This document shows, in pieces, positions 25,883 through 34,057 of a stretch of 64,000 bases of DNA (positions are counted from its first letter, which is position 1; the number at the start of each line of letters is the position of its first letter). Both the position numbers and the translations under genes were made by a program. The notes beneath the pieces are model-generated. The model made no database searches, had not been told where the DNA came from, and worked only from the letters and a program-made list of their open reading frames with translations. Origin of the DNA: Cytobacillus firmus. Lineage in GTDB: Bacteria; Bacillota; Bacilli; Bacillales; Cytobacillaceae. The stretch spans positions 4,178,001 to 4,242,000 of the forward strand of contig NZ_CP098323.1 of the NCBI RefSeq assembly GCF_023657595.1. The letters are read 5' to 3'.

Positions 25883-26506
25883 TTATAATCCCAGCCCCTG
25901 ATCATGCAGCTTTTCCTGCTCCTTCCCGCGTTTTTTTCTGGTAATGCGGAAAATAAGGAAGATTGCAGCAAAGCCTGCCAGGCCAATCAGTATTTCTTTT
26001 TCATGCTTGATGATAGTGTCAATATGATCTCCAAATACGTAGCCGATCGCGAAGGCTAAAGACAGCCATATCAGTGCGCCGCTGTATGCAAATAAAGCGA
26101 ATTTTTTAAATGGCAATTTACTGAAGCCGTATAAAAAAGGGAGGAAGTTTCGGATACCCGGAACAAAATAGCTGAAGGAGAGGGAAAAGGCATGATACTT
26201 TTCCATTAACTTTAAAGAAGAATCAATCGTTTTAGACATCCTTTTGCTTTTATGAAAGTACTTTAGCAAAGGCCTTCCGACCAAACGCCCGATGGTATAA
26301 CAGGTTGACAATGCCGCCAAAATGCCAAGATAAATGACGATGAATGCAAGCGCAGGGTGAAGCGTTTTTAAAGAGGAAGAAAGTCCAACAGTCATAACAA
26401 TCAATTCATTTGGCACAGGAAAAATAAAAACTCCTACCCAAAGCCAGAGAAACAGCCCCAAATATCCGTTATTTTCAATGATTTCCAAAATCAGTTCCAG
26501 TTCCAT
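25883..26506 (-). CDS. DedA-family membrane protein
   Basis: This 207-residue protein has four or five hydrophobic helices and DedA/VTT features: VFIFPVPNELIVMTVG (the E/P motif), GRLVGRPLLKYF, and the FSYFVPGIRNFLPFLYG arginine motif. Members act in lipid carrier recycling (undecaprenyl phosphate or phosphatidylethanolamine flipping) and membrane homeostasis; the substrate here is unknown. The ATG at 26506 has AGGAGG upstream. A basic Lys/Arg tail is cytoplasmic. Confidence 0.88.
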   Translation of the reverse strand: MELELILEIIENNGYLGLFLWLWVGVFIFPVPNELIVMTVGLSSSLKTLHPALAFIVIYLGILAALSTCYTIGRLVGRPLLKYFHKSKRMSKTIDSSLKLMEKYHAFSLSFSYFVPGIRNFLPFLYGFSKLPFKKFALFAYSGALIWLSLAFAIGYVFGDHIDTIIKHEKEILIGLAGFAAIFLIFRITRKKRGKEQEKLHDQGLGL

Positions 26507-26740
26507 TCGGGGCCTCCTATCTATGTAAGCTATGCACAATTATTTACCACACTAATATATTCTTCATTCCCTTCTTTTACCCCTTTTCTAATAATATCAA
26601 TCCTTTTAAAAAATTCTCTTCCTATCCACCTCCTATGCCTAACCTTTGTGTGAAACAATTTTGTTCCTTCATAGGAAAAGCCTTGTTTTCATATATTGGG
26701 AATGCGTGCATTTATTATTAATCGAAAGGGGCAGAACCGA

Positions 26741-27157
26741 ATGTACCCCTATTATTATTTTCGCTATCCAAAGCCCGGATATAATCCTCAGCAGCAAAGC
26801 TGCTGGACTTATCCCCAGGCCTATCAGACTTATTATCACCCTGTGCATTTCTACAGGACCTTGCCTGCTGTAGATCCCCAAATGTTCATGAGCTCTGCAA
26901 AAAAAATGGAGGTCCTCATGAGAGATGCCAGCACATTGCTTGTAAATATGGCAGAGTCAAAAAAGTTTTCTTATGAACTGATGTCAGCGGCCCAGCAGTC
27001 CAACAAGGCGGCAGTCGAAAACCTGCTGAAATCGACAGGCATCTCGCGAGTCCCTACTGTTGACTATACCCCCGACGGGCTAAGACTTCATTTCGAATCA
27101 GACAAAGAGGATCCTCAGAAATGCTGTGATTTAACGTTAAAACTGAGATGGATGTAA
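26741..27157 (+). CDS. Tyr/Pro-rich N-terminus protein, possible spore-associated
   Basis: This 138-residue protein begins with a Tyr, Pro and Gln-rich stretch (MYPYYYFRYPKPGYNP and QAYQTYYHPVHFYR). It continues into a helical domain (MFMSSAKKMEVLMRDASTLL) and a C-terminal beta-rich part ending in KCCDLTLKLRWM. GAAAGGGG lies upstream of the ATG at 26741. It resembles small Bacillus proteins such as YuzC/YppG associated with spores by composition, but the assignment is weak. It converges on another composition-biased small gene. Confidence 0.65.
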   Translation: MYPYYYFRYPKPGYNPQQQSCWTYPQAYQTYYHPVHFYRTLPAVDPQMFMSSAKKMEVLMRDASTLLVNMAESKKFSYELMSAAQQSNKAAVENLLKSTGISRVPTVDYTPDGLRLHFESDKEDPQKCCDLTLKLRWM

Positions 27158-27186
27158 ATAAAAAAGCTCTCAATCAAGAGAGCTTC
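27157..27186 (-). terminator. Terminator of Gly/Pro/Tyr-rich gene
   Basis: AGCTCTC/GAGAGCT forms a stem followed by TTTTTTATT on the minus strand. Confidence 0.82.
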
Positions 27187-27194
27187 CCACGTGT

Positions 27195-27443
27195 TTAGCG
27201 GTAATATGGGTTTCCATATGGGCCATAGCCAGGGTATCCGCCACCGCCGTAAGGGGCATATGGTGCTCCTGGCGGGCCATAGAAAGGCGGTGGAGGCGGA
27301 GGGCCGTAAAATGGACGTGGAGCAAATAAAGCTGCTCCCAGCCCGCCTCCCAGGAAACCGCCAAGCAAGCCGCCGACGAAAGGAGCTCCTAAAAAGAAAA
27401 ACCTTTCGTTCCCGTTTCTATATGGGCCTCTATAATAATACAT
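27195..27443 (-). CDS. Gly/Pro/Tyr-rich small protein, possibly spore coat
   Basis: This 82-residue protein is made of MYYYRGPYRNGNERFFFLGAP, a glycine-rich hydrophobic segment (GGLLGGFLGGGLGAALF) and a PFYGPPPPPPFYGPPGAPY-like tail with GYGPYG repeats. Such composition is common in spore coat and spore-surface proteins, but no family is assigned. An AGGTTACC-type ribosome site precedes the ATG and a strong terminator follows. The strong coding bias of the tail and convergent arrangement with a Tyr-rich gene support it being real. Confidence 0.68.
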   Translation of the reverse strand: MYYYRGPYRNGNERFFFLGAPFVGGLLGGFLGGGLGAALFAPRPFYGPPPPPPFYGPPGAPYAPYGGGGYPGYGPYGNPYYR

Positions 27444-27517
27444 GCAGGGTAACCTCCTTCATTTTCAATCCCTTCTCTATTTAATATGCAGATGTCCTTA
27501 TTTTGAGTGGGCGGCCA

Positions 27518-27639
27518 GGAAAGCGGAAGCGCCTTGCTCACCCCCGACAAGCACAAGACGAGCCTCACGGAAAGGCGTCCTTTGCCTTTTTGTGAGGATT
27601 GGCTTGTGACCTCGAGGGGGGTAGGCGCTGGAGCTAGAC
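27518..27639. repeat. Family B repeat, copy B2
   Basis: The 122-bp copy starts GAAAGCGGAAGCGCC and ends GGCGCTGGAGCTAGAC. It carries one inner module, GCACAAGACGAGCC to GGCTTGTGACCTCGAG, a hairpin. B2-B4 lie head to tail, separated by ACAGCACTAG-like joints, and fill the 775-bp gap between the Gly/Pro/Tyr gene and ald. Confidence 0.85.
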
Positions 27640-27645
27640 AGCACT

Positions 27646-27887
27646 AGAAAAGCGGAAGGCGCCCGCTTATAAAGGAACGCAGACTAAAACCGCCACGTCC
27701 TGTGGCAACGTCTGCATGACCTGCATCCTCCCAAAAGCTGTCGCTTTTGGTCGTGCGATGTTTATGCTGACGAAGCCTTCCTTGTCCTGCGGGCCTCAAG
27801 CATAAGACGAGCCGGCTAAAAGGTTGTTCTTTAACCTTTTGGACGGATTGGCTTATGACCTCGAGCCGATGGCGCCTGGAGCTAGAC
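27646..27887. repeat. Family B repeat, copy B3 with family A-like module
   Basis: This 242-bp copy has family B ends. Inside it is the module TCCTCCCAAAAGCTGTCGCT, GGTCGTGCGATG and GAAGCCTTCCTTGTCCT, which is the family A central module in the opposite orientation, followed by the CATAAGACGAGCC/GGCTTATGACC hairpin. Confidence 0.85.
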
Positions 27888-27893
27888 AACACT

Positions 27894-28166
27894 GGAAAAG
27901 CGGAAGCGCCTTGTCCACCCCCGACAAGCACAAGACGAGCCTCCATAAAGGCGTCCTTTGCCTTTTTGTGAGGATTGCCCGAAATGTGGAGGCGACTGCC
28001 AAGGGAAGACAGGCATAAGACGGTTCCTGTAAGAAGGTGTTTTTTCCTTCTGAAAGTTAACGGCTTATGACCCCGAGTCCCTAGGAGCCGAAACTAGACA
28101 AGCTTGTGACCTCGAGGGGGCAGGCGCTGGAGCTAGACAGCACTAGAAAAACGGAAGGCGCCCTGA
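27894..28166. repeat. Family B repeat, copy B4 plus partial copy
   Basis: The copy 27894-28138 carries two hairpin modules (GCACAAGACGAGCC, then GGCATAAGACGGTTCC to GGCTTATGACCCCGAG) before the GGCGCTGGAGCTAGAC end. A fragment at 28143-28166 repeats the left end only. No gene is visible. Confidence 0.82.
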
Positions 28167-28178
28167 CTGCACAAAACA

Positions 28179-28212
28179 AAATCCCCTTAGCCTTTTGGCC
28201 AAGGGGATTTTT
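28179..28212 (-). terminator. Terminator of ald
   Basis: AAATCCCCTT/AAGGGGATTT forms a long stem with inner GCC/GGC pairing, followed by TGTTTTG on the minus strand. Confidence 0.85.
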
Positions 28213-28218
28213 GGTATA

Positions 28219-29349
28219 TTAGTTAGCTGCTTTTACTTTAGCAAACGCATCTTCGACAGATACATACTCATAGCCAAGGTCTTTAGCAACCGCTGGGTAT
28301 GTGATGCTTCCGTTTACAACGTTTACGCCAAGTTTTAGTGCTGCATTGTCTTCAATCGCTTTTACAACACCTTTGTTTGCAATTTGCAGAGCATAGTTGA
28401 TTGTAACGTTTGTAAGAGCAATTGTAGATGTTCTTGGAACTGCACCAGGCATGTTTGCAACAGCATAGTGAACAACGCCATGCTTATCATATGTTGGATT
28501 GTCATGAGTTGTAATGTGATCAACAGTTTCGAAAATACCGCCCTGGTCAATCGCTACGTCAACAACTACTGAACCAGGCTTCATTGTTTTAATCATTTCT
28601 TCTGTTACAAGTTTAGGCGCTTTCGCTCCCGGGATCAGAACCGCACCAATTACCAGGTCAGCATCTTTTACGGCTTCTGCAATGTTGAAAGGATTAGACA
28701 TTAAAGTTTGGATGCTGTTTCCGAAAATATCGTCAAGCTGGCGCAGACGCTCTGGGCTTAAGTCGATGATTGTAACTTGTGCGCCAAGTCCGATTGCCAT
28801 TTTCGCTGCGTTGATTCCAACCACACCGCCGCCAACGATGGTAACTTTTCCGCGTGATACCCCTGGAACACCTGCAAGAAGGATTCCCATTCCGCCATTC
28901 GTCTTCTGAAGGAATTGAGCTCCAATTTGAGCAGACATGCGTCCTGCAACTTCACTCATTGGAGTTAGAAGAGGCAATGTGCGGTTTACTTCCACTGTTT
29001 CATAAGCAATCGCTGTAACACCTTTTTCAGTTAATGCTTTTGCAAGCTCAGGCTCTGCTGCAAGGTGAAGGTATGTGAAAAGAACCAATCCTTCACGGAA
29101 ATAGCCATACTCGGAAGCTAGCGGCTCTTTAACCTTCATAACCATTTCAGCTGCCCATGCTTCTGCAGCAGTATCTACGATAACGGCTCCTACTTCAGTA
29201 TAATCTTCGTTAGTGAAACCGCTTCCAATTCCTGCATCGATTTCTACTAATACTTTATGTCCGGACTTTACTAATGCGTCAACGCTTGCTGGTGTCGCAG
29301 CAACACGATTTTCGTTATTTTTAATCTCTTTAGGTACTCCAATAATCAT
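28219..29349 (-). CDS. ald: Alanine dehydrogenase
   Basis: This 376-residue enzyme oxidatively deaminates L-alanine to pyruvate with NAD+. Characteristic segments are [17 protein letters not shown], the conserved Lys in [10 protein letters not shown], the NAD-binding [18 protein letters not shown] and [13 protein letters not shown]. In Bacillus it supports alanine use during growth and sporulation. The ATG at 29349 has AAAGGGG upstream; the extension before it is not family-like. A promoter overlapped by a cre-like site lies upstream. The activator gene adeR follows upstream on the same strand, and alsT lies beyond it. Confidence 0.96.
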   Translation of the reverse strand: MIIGVPKEIKNNENRVAATPASVDALVKSGHKVLVEIDAGIGSGFTNEDYTEVGAVIVDTAAEAWAAEMVMKVKEPLASEYGYFREGLVLFTYLHLAAEPELAKALTEKGVTAIAYETVEVNRTLPLLTPMSEVAGRMSAQIGAQFLQKTNGGMGILLAGVPGVSRGKVTIVGGGVVGINAAKMAIGLGAQVTIIDLSPERLRQLDDIFGNSIQTLMSNPFNIAEAVKDADLVIGAVLIPGAKAPKLVTEEMIKTMKPGSVVVDVAIDQGGIFETVDHITTHDNPTYDKHGVVHYAVANMPGAVPRTSTIALTNVTINYALQIANKGVVKAIEDNAALKLGVNVVNGSITYPAVAKDLGYEYVSVEDAFAKVKAAN

Positions 29350-29395
29350 GGAAAAATCCCCTTTCAATCTATCAATTATGATATTTACTATTGTC

Positions 29396-29425
29396 AGTAT
29401 AATAATTTAAGTAAAGCGCTGTCAT
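29396..29425 (-). promoter_or_regulatory. Sigma-A promoter of ald
   Basis: On the minus strand ATGACA and TATACT are separated by 18 bases. Each matches its consensus hexamer at five of six positions, and the TSS would lie about 40 bases before the ald start codon. Confidence 0.6.
29411..29424. promoter_or_regulatory. cre-like site at ald promoter
   Basis: GTAAAGCGCTGTCA matches 12 of 14 positions of the CcpA cre consensus TGWAANCGNTNWCA. It overlaps the -35 region of the ald promoter, a position suited to repression. Confidence 0.45.
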
Positions 29426-29437
29426 TGTTAAATCGGT

Positions 29438-29483
29438 AAAATAAAAGAGCCTCCATTTGTGAAAATCTACAAATGGGGGCTCT
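29438..29483 (-). terminator. Terminator of adeR
   Basis: AGAGCCCCCATTTGT pairs with ACAAATGGAGGCTCT and is followed by TTTATTTT on the minus strand. The stem contains the adeR TAG stop codon. Confidence 0.85.
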
Positions 29484-30708
29484 TCTTTTCCATTCTCCGG
29501 ATTTTTAGTTCAAGATATAAAGAAAATTTTGTATTTGTATTCTTCAAGTCAACTTTCCCAATATCGGTTATCCTCTTTAATCGGTAATTCAGTGTATTCA
29601 TATGAATATGCAGCTTTTTAGCTGTTTCATTCACATTGCTGTCATGATCGATGAAGGCTTCAAGAGTAGTGAGCAGATTGGTCCGGTGCTCAAGGTCATA
29701 TTTAGTAATCTTTTCGATAGCAGGGTGCTCATACGGTTCCTGCCGTTTCTTTTCAAGGATGGCATCAAGGTAGCGGAAAAGGCCAAGCTGCTGATAGCTA
29801 TAAATATGATGGATCTCTTCCGGAAATTGTTCTTTAAGACGCAGGACCTGCAATGCCTCCTGATAGCTTTTTTCCACTTTTTCAAAGTGCTGATAAGTTG
29901 TTCCTGTTGCCCCGGTAATATGATCGATGCCAAAACGTGATTTCATTTGATCAATGAAAAACTGGATGAATTCAATAAAAGTATTTTCAGCTAGAGCAGG
30001 TTCAGGCGGCACTGCTAAAATAACGAATTCATTCCCCATCGCGGCATGGAAGGTTATATGAACCTTTTGGCTTGTCGTGATCAGATAGATGATCTTTTGC
30101 TCTATTTTAGAGGTAACCTCTTCTTTAAACCTAAAGACTAGCACAGCAAAAGGTGATGGCGGTTTTATGCTTAAATCCTCAAATCTGTCTGAGATTTCAT
30201 CATGGGTATGAAAACGGCCGGTTAGCAGTTCCCAGAAAAAATCCCGGTAGCCTTCAGCTCTTTTTTTCTTCTGGGCGTTTAATCTTAACATTTCCGTCCT
30301 TGCAGACTGTGCGGCCAGCTTTAGCATATTCAGCTTGCTATCTGTTAAAGCGGCTTCTTCTTCAACTGCCCAGATGTAGCCTAATACTTCATTATGATTA
30401 CGTATTGAAATGGCTACCCGATTTCCCAGTCCGATCTCCTTTATTTCAGGTATTCTAAGCGGTTCGCCGCTTTGCATCAGCTGCGGAATCACACGTTCCT
30501 TCCATAAACGATTAATCACCTTCTCAGGAACCTTTCTGCTGATGATTGTAGCGATTCTTGCGGAATCGGTCTGGTCATCATGTGTACTGTATGCCAGCAG
30601 GCGATGATTAACATCTTCTATTGTAACAGGGCATTCCAGGACATCGCGGATCTTATCTACCAATTCCTCCAGATCACTAAATGCCCTCTTAAACGGATCT
30701 TTTTCCAT
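29467..30708 (-). CDS. adeR: PucR-family regulator AdeR (ald activator)
   Basis: This 413-residue protein has an N-terminal sensor domain, a GGDEF-like/CdaR central part (about 150-290) and a C-terminal PucR HTH (about 355-400, VNETAKKLHIHMNTLNYRLKRI). B. subtilis AdeR (YukF) lies beside ald and is needed for its induction by alanine. The ATG at 30708 has GGGTGA eight bases upstream; an alternative GTG at 30720 lacks a good site. It lies upstream of ald on the same strand, separated by a terminator, and divergent from the alanine symporter gene. Confidence 0.88.
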   Translation of the reverse strand: MEKDPFKRAFSDLEELVDKIRDVLECPVTIEDVNHRLLAYSTHDDQTDSARIATIISRKVPEKVINRLWKERVIPQLMQSGEPLRIPEIKEIGLGNRVAISIRNHNEVLGYIWAVEEEAALTDSKLNMLKLAAQSARTEMLRLNAQKKKRAEGYRDFFWELLTGRFHTHDEISDRFEDLSIKPPSPFAVLVFRFKEEVTSKIEQKIIYLITTSQKVHITFHAAMGNEFVILAVPPEPALAENTFIEFIQFFIDQMKSRFGIDHITGATGTTYQHFEKVEKSYQEALQVLRLKEQFPEEIHHIYSYQQLGLFRYLDAILEKKRQEPYEHPAIEKITKYDLEHRTNLLTTLEAFIDHDSNVNETAKKLHIHMNTLNYRLKRITDIGKVDLKNTNTKFSLYLELKIRRMEKKSPHL

Positions 30709-30858
30709 TTTAATTATCACCCAATCGTAAAACTTCTTTAAACTGCACTTTTTCTATCCTATTATATTATACCTCAATGCCACCCTGTACTCTACCAAAG
30801 CCCTCATGCCTATTCGACAAAATTCGAGCGGGGCCCCTCCCTGTTTTTATAAAATTTC

Positions 30859-30955
30859 TAATAGTTTTACTTTTTAAATTTGACTTGAAGTTATATTCAG
30901 ATAATTTTACAATAGGACATGCTCACAAAAAAAGCACATATTAATAGTTTTACTT
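30859..30955 (+). promoter_or_regulatory. alsT upstream region: 14-bp direct repeats and promoter
   Basis: TAATAGTTTTACTT occurs exactly at 30859-30872 and again at 30942-30955, 83 bp apart. Between them TTGACT (30880-30885) and TAATTT (30902-30907) with a 16-base spacer form a fair sigma-A promoter. The repeats could bind a regulator such as AdeR, but this is unproven. Confidence 0.5.
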
Positions 30956-30963
30956 ACAGTATT

Positions 30964-30977
30964 TGAAAGCGTTAACA
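30964..30977 (+). promoter_or_regulatory. cre box upstream of alsT
   Basis: TGAAAGCGTTAACA matches all 14 positions of the CcpA cre consensus TGWAANCGNTNWCA. It lies 18 bases before the start codon, downstream of the likely promoter, so CcpA could block elongation when glucose is present. Confidence 0.75.
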
Positions 30978-30995
30978 TCTAGGAGGCGATGATTT

Positions 30996-32405
30996 ATGCT
31001 TGAGACGCTTAATAAAATTAACGGGGTGCTCTGGGGCACACCAAGTTTGATTTTGCTGTTTGGTACGGGTGTTCTTTTAACATTCATGCTGAAGGGTCTT
31101 CAATTCAGAAGACTGATATATGCATTTAAATTAGGATTTACAAAAGAAGGACAGGCTTCATCCAATGATGAAGGAGATGTCAGTAACTTTAAGGCTCTTA
31201 TGACAGCTCTTGCAGCAACCATTGGTAATGGTAATATCGCCGGTGTTGCCACCGCGATTACACTCGGCGGACCAGGAGCTATCTTCTGGATGTGGGTTGT
31301 TGGTTTGCTTGGAATGGCAACCAAATATGCCGAAGCATTACTGGCAATGAAATACCGTGTAAAAAATGCAAATGGCGAGTACTCCAGCGGACCGATGTAT
31401 TATGTGGAACGCGGCCTCGGCAAAAAGTTTAAATGGCTTGCAGTTGCCTTTGCAGTCTTTGGCGCTTTTGCAGCACTGGGCATCGGGAACAGTGTTCAAT
31501 CGAATACGATTGCCGCTGTTATGGATACTTCTTTTGGGATTAATAATTGGGTTACAGGTGTCGTACTTGCTGTGTTGGCTGCCTTAATCATCTTTGGCGG
31601 CATTCAGCGCATCAGTACTGTAGCAGGATTCTTTGTTCCAGTCATGGCTGTTCTATATATCGGCGGAGCATTACTGATACTCGCTGTTAACTATGATCAA
31701 ATCATTCCTGGTTTCCAGACTATCTTCTACTATGCCTTCAATCCGGTAGCAGCGACAGGCGGTTTTGTCGGTGTTGTCGTATCCGAAGCAATCAAGAATG
31801 GTGTTTCAAGGGGTATTTTCTCTAATGAAGCCGGTCTTGGTACCGCAGCGCTAATTGCAGGGAACGCAAAGACAGACCATCCTGTAAAACAGGCTCTTGT
31901 TGCGATGACTGGAACATTTATTGTTACAATCGTGGTTTGTACGATGACCGGCCTTGTGCTAATCATGACTGGTTTCTGGGACACAACAGGCGGATTGATC
32001 TCAGGTGTGGCACATGACGGCAGCCTTGACGGCGGGGCATTAACAAGTGCAGCCTTTACCCATGTTCTTGGAACAGCGGGTGAATATATCGTTGCATTCT
32101 CTGTTATATTCTTCGGCTTCTCTACAATCGTCGGCTGGTATGTATATGGTGAAAAATGCTTTGAATACCTTGTTGGCACAAAAGGAATTATGGGATACCG
32201 TGCCATTTACATCTTCGCAACTGGCATCGGTGCTGTGGCCAACTTAACTACTGTTTGGGCATTCGCAGACATGGCAAATGCATTAATGATGATTCCTAAC
32301 TTAATTGCATTAATTCTCTTAAGCAAAGTGGTTGTTAAAGATACTAATGAATTCTTTGAAAATCATTATAAAGCAGCAAATAAGCAGTTAAATAAGGCTA
32401 GCTAA
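30996..32405 (+). CDS. alsT: Alanine/glycine:cation symporter (AGCS family, AlsT-like)
   Basis: This 469-residue transporter has about ten to eleven transmembrane helices. AGCS motifs are visible, including ALAATIGNGNIAGVATAITLGGPGA (split here as IGNGNIAGVATAITLGG) and RGIFSNEAGLGTAALIAGNA. It imports alanine (or glycine/glutamine in paralogues) with Na+ or H+. AGGAGG lies nine bases before the ATG. Divergence from adeR-ald and the upstream cre suggest a regulated alanine uptake and breakdown set. The exact amino acid cannot be read from sequence. Confidence 0.92.
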   Translation: MLETLNKINGVLWGTPSLILLFGTGVLLTFMLKGLQFRRLIYAFKLGFTKEGQASSNDEGDVSNFKALMTALAATIGNGNIAGVATAITLGGPGAIFWMWVVGLLGMATKYAEALLAMKYRVKNANGEYSSGPMYYVERGLGKKFKWLAVAFAVFGAFAALGIGNSVQSNTIAAVMDTSFGINNWVTGVVLAVLAALIIFGGIQRISTVAGFFVPVMAVLYIGGALLILAVNYDQIIPGFQTIFYYAFNPVAATGGFVGVVVSEAIKNGVSRGIFSNEAGLGTAALIAGNAKTDHPVKQALVAMTGTFIVTIVVCTMTGLVLIMTGFWDTTGGLISGVAHDGSLDGGALTSAAFTHVLGTAGEYIVAFSVIFFGFSTIVGWYVYGEKCFEYLVGTKGIMGYRAIYIFATGIGAVANLTTVWAFADMANALMMIPNLIALILLSKVVVKDTNEFFENHYKAANKQLNKAS

Positions 32406-32412
32406 TATATGT

Positions 32413-32453
32413 AAAACAAACACAGGTCCCTTGATCTGTGTTTGTTTTTGTTT
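32413..32453 (+). terminator. Terminator of alsT
   Basis: AAACAAACACAG/CTGTGTTTGTTT forms a 12-bp stem followed by TTGTTT on the plus strand. Confidence 0.85.
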
Positions 32454-32464
32454 AGGCGGTATCC

Positions 32465-32707
32465 CTAAAATGGAAATAACGGCAGTTCATTTCTCTCGTG
32501 GATATAGGCAAATATCCGATAGTGATAAAGAAACTCGTCAGTTATTATTCCTTCTTCTTCAAAAGAATAAGCATTTAAAAACGCTTCTATTCTGTCTTCA
32601 CCCTCTTCTTCCCATACCCCTGTCATCCAGACTTTATAGGCAAGCTTGCTGTTTAAACCGGGATTTCCGCTTTCCTCAAAAAGCTCCTCGATTTGCTCCC
32701 TTTCCAC
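32465..32707 (-). CDS. Small acidic protein, unknown
   Basis: This 80-residue protein is acidic and helical (MEREQIEELFEESGNPGLNS, VWEEEGEDRIEAFLNAYSFEEEG) and ends in YIHERNELPLFPF. The start is a GTG at 32707 with GGGAGG seven bases upstream. It converges on alsT and is divergent from the SDR gene. I do not recognise the family; codon bias and the good ribosome site support translation. Confidence 0.65.
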   Translation of the reverse strand: MEREQIEELFEESGNPGLNSKLAYKVWMTGVWEEEGEDRIEAFLNAYSFEEEGIITDEFLYHYRIFAYIHERNELPLFPF

Positions 32708-32888
32708 CTTTTCGCCTCCCTCACCCGTTTGTTATCCATCCTTTTCTGTTTTTGTCTTCCTTATACATTTTTGGGACACGGCAAATATACAATTTTAGCA
32801 CCACAAGAGGTGAACTTGTCTATACTATATCGAAGTCTATTTTAAATATCAGGATTGCTTATTACTAACAAATAAGGGAGGGATAACG

Positions 32889-33662
32889 TTGGAATTGAAC
32901 GAGTTATTTCATTTAGGCAATAAAACAGCCATTGTCACTGGAGGAGGACGCGGACTCGGTGAGCAAATGGCAAATGCACTTGGGGAAGCAGGAGCAAATG
33001 TTGTCATCTGCTCACGCAGAATTGAAGCATGTGAGCATGTCAGAAAAAACCTTGAAGCCAAAGGGGTTAAGGCCCTGGCCATCGAATGTGACATCACCAA
33101 GGAAGAAGACATTCAGAAGGTCATCCAAAAAACCTTGGAGACATTTGGAAGCATCGATATCCTCATTAATAATAGCGGTACATCCTGGGTTGCACCTTTT
33201 CTGGATCTGCCTGCTGATAAATGGGACAAAGTCATGGATGTGAACTTAAAGGGGCTGTTTTTATTTTCTCAGGCTGCCGCAAAAGTGATGACGAAGCAGG
33301 GAAGCGGCAAAATCATTAATATTTCTTCCGTAAATGGAATGAGGGGCACTCACTCGGCATTTCTTGATGCAGTGCCTTACAGCACAAGTAAAGGAGCAGT
33401 TATCGCACTTACAAAGGATTTAGCTGTAAAATTGGCTCCTGCCGGCATTCAAGTAAACGCTATTGCTCCAGGCTTCTTTCCTACCAAAATTACAAAAATC
33501 CTTGAAAAATCGAGTTCAGTCATTCTCAGAAAGATTCCTGCCGGAAGATTTGGCAGCGAACATGACTTAAAAGGAGCAGCTGTGTTTTTATCATCCAAAG
33601 CGTCTGATTACGTGACAGGACAGGTATTAGTCGTAGATGGAGGAATGACGGTATCCCTTTAA
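32889..33662 (+). CDS. SDR-family reductase (PhaB/FabG-like) of PHA-type operon
   Basis: This 257-residue protein has the SDR cofactor motif TGGGRGLGE (about 18-26), the NNSG motif, catalytic serine in NISSVNGM, and YSTSKGA with catalytic Tyr and Lys. The C-terminal YVTGQVLVVDGGMTVSL is typical. It likely reduces a 3-oxoacyl-CoA (acetoacetyl-CoA for PhaB) with NADPH. The start is TTG at 32889 with GGGAGG nearby. It is followed by a PhaR-like protein and PhaC, so a role in 3-hydroxyacyl-CoA supply is inferred. Gluconate-type SDR activity remains possible from sequence alone. Confidence 0.85.
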   Translation: MELNELFHLGNKTAIVTGGGRGLGEQMANALGEAGANVVICSRRIEACEHVRKNLEAKGVKALAIECDITKEEDIQKVIQKTLETFGSIDILINNSGTSWVAPFLDLPADKWDKVMDVNLKGLFLFSQAAAKVMTKQGSGKIINISSVNGMRGTHSAFLDAVPYSTSKGAVIALTKDLAVKLAPAGIQVNAIAPGFFPTKITKILEKSSSVILRKIPAGRFGSEHDLKGAAVFLSSKASDYVTGQVLVVDGGMTVSL

Positions 33663-33700
33663 GGTTTCACAGAGCTAACTTCATAGAAAGGAGAAAGTTT

Positions 33701-34057
33701 ATGTCTATTAACCATACAGAAGCCCTATTGCAGGCAATAAAAAAGTTAGGGACAAAAGTGGAAAGAGAACTGAATGAATCTATTCAGAACTCTATTAACA
33801 AAGAAGATATTTTCAAAAACTTAGTCACCCGTTCCGAGGTGACTGCAGCAAGCATGAAAAAACTCCGGGACGCCATTGAAACACTATCCATCCCTCTTAA
33901 CTTTCCTACCAAGACCGACGTGGCAAATGCAGCAAAACTAACTGTTCAGGCTGAAGAAAAAATGGATCAGATTGACGAAAAAGTCATCGCTTTGGCCAGA
34001 TCTATTGAGGAAATAAAAAAAGCACTTGGCAGCCCTGCTGAAAGTGCGGAAAAATAA
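33701..34057 (+). CDS. PhaR-like coiled-coil partner of PHA synthase
   Basis: This 118-residue acidic protein is predicted to be mostly helical with coiled-coil parts (LQAIKKLGTKVERELNES, AEEKMDQIDEKVIALARSIEEIKKAL). It is encoded immediately before phaC, whose ATG directly follows its stop codon, so the two are co-expressed. In class IV PHA synthases PhaR is an obligate partner of PhaC. This protein is shorter than B. megaterium PhaR, and similarity is by length, helix content and position, so the call is moderate. AAAGGAG precedes the ATG. Confidence 0.6.
   Translation: MSINHTEALLQAIKKLGTKVERELNESIQNSINKEDIFKNLVTRSEVTAASMKKLRDAIETLSIPLNFPTKTDVANAAKLTVQAEEKMDQIDEKVIALARSIEEIKKALGSPAESAEK

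Noticed and set aside
27644-27946. Open frames across the family B repeats (also 37542-37887, 59571-60020, 3834-4359 and 24553-24922)
   Set aside because: They follow repeat boundaries rather than gene boundaries, lack ribosome sites and change frame between copies.
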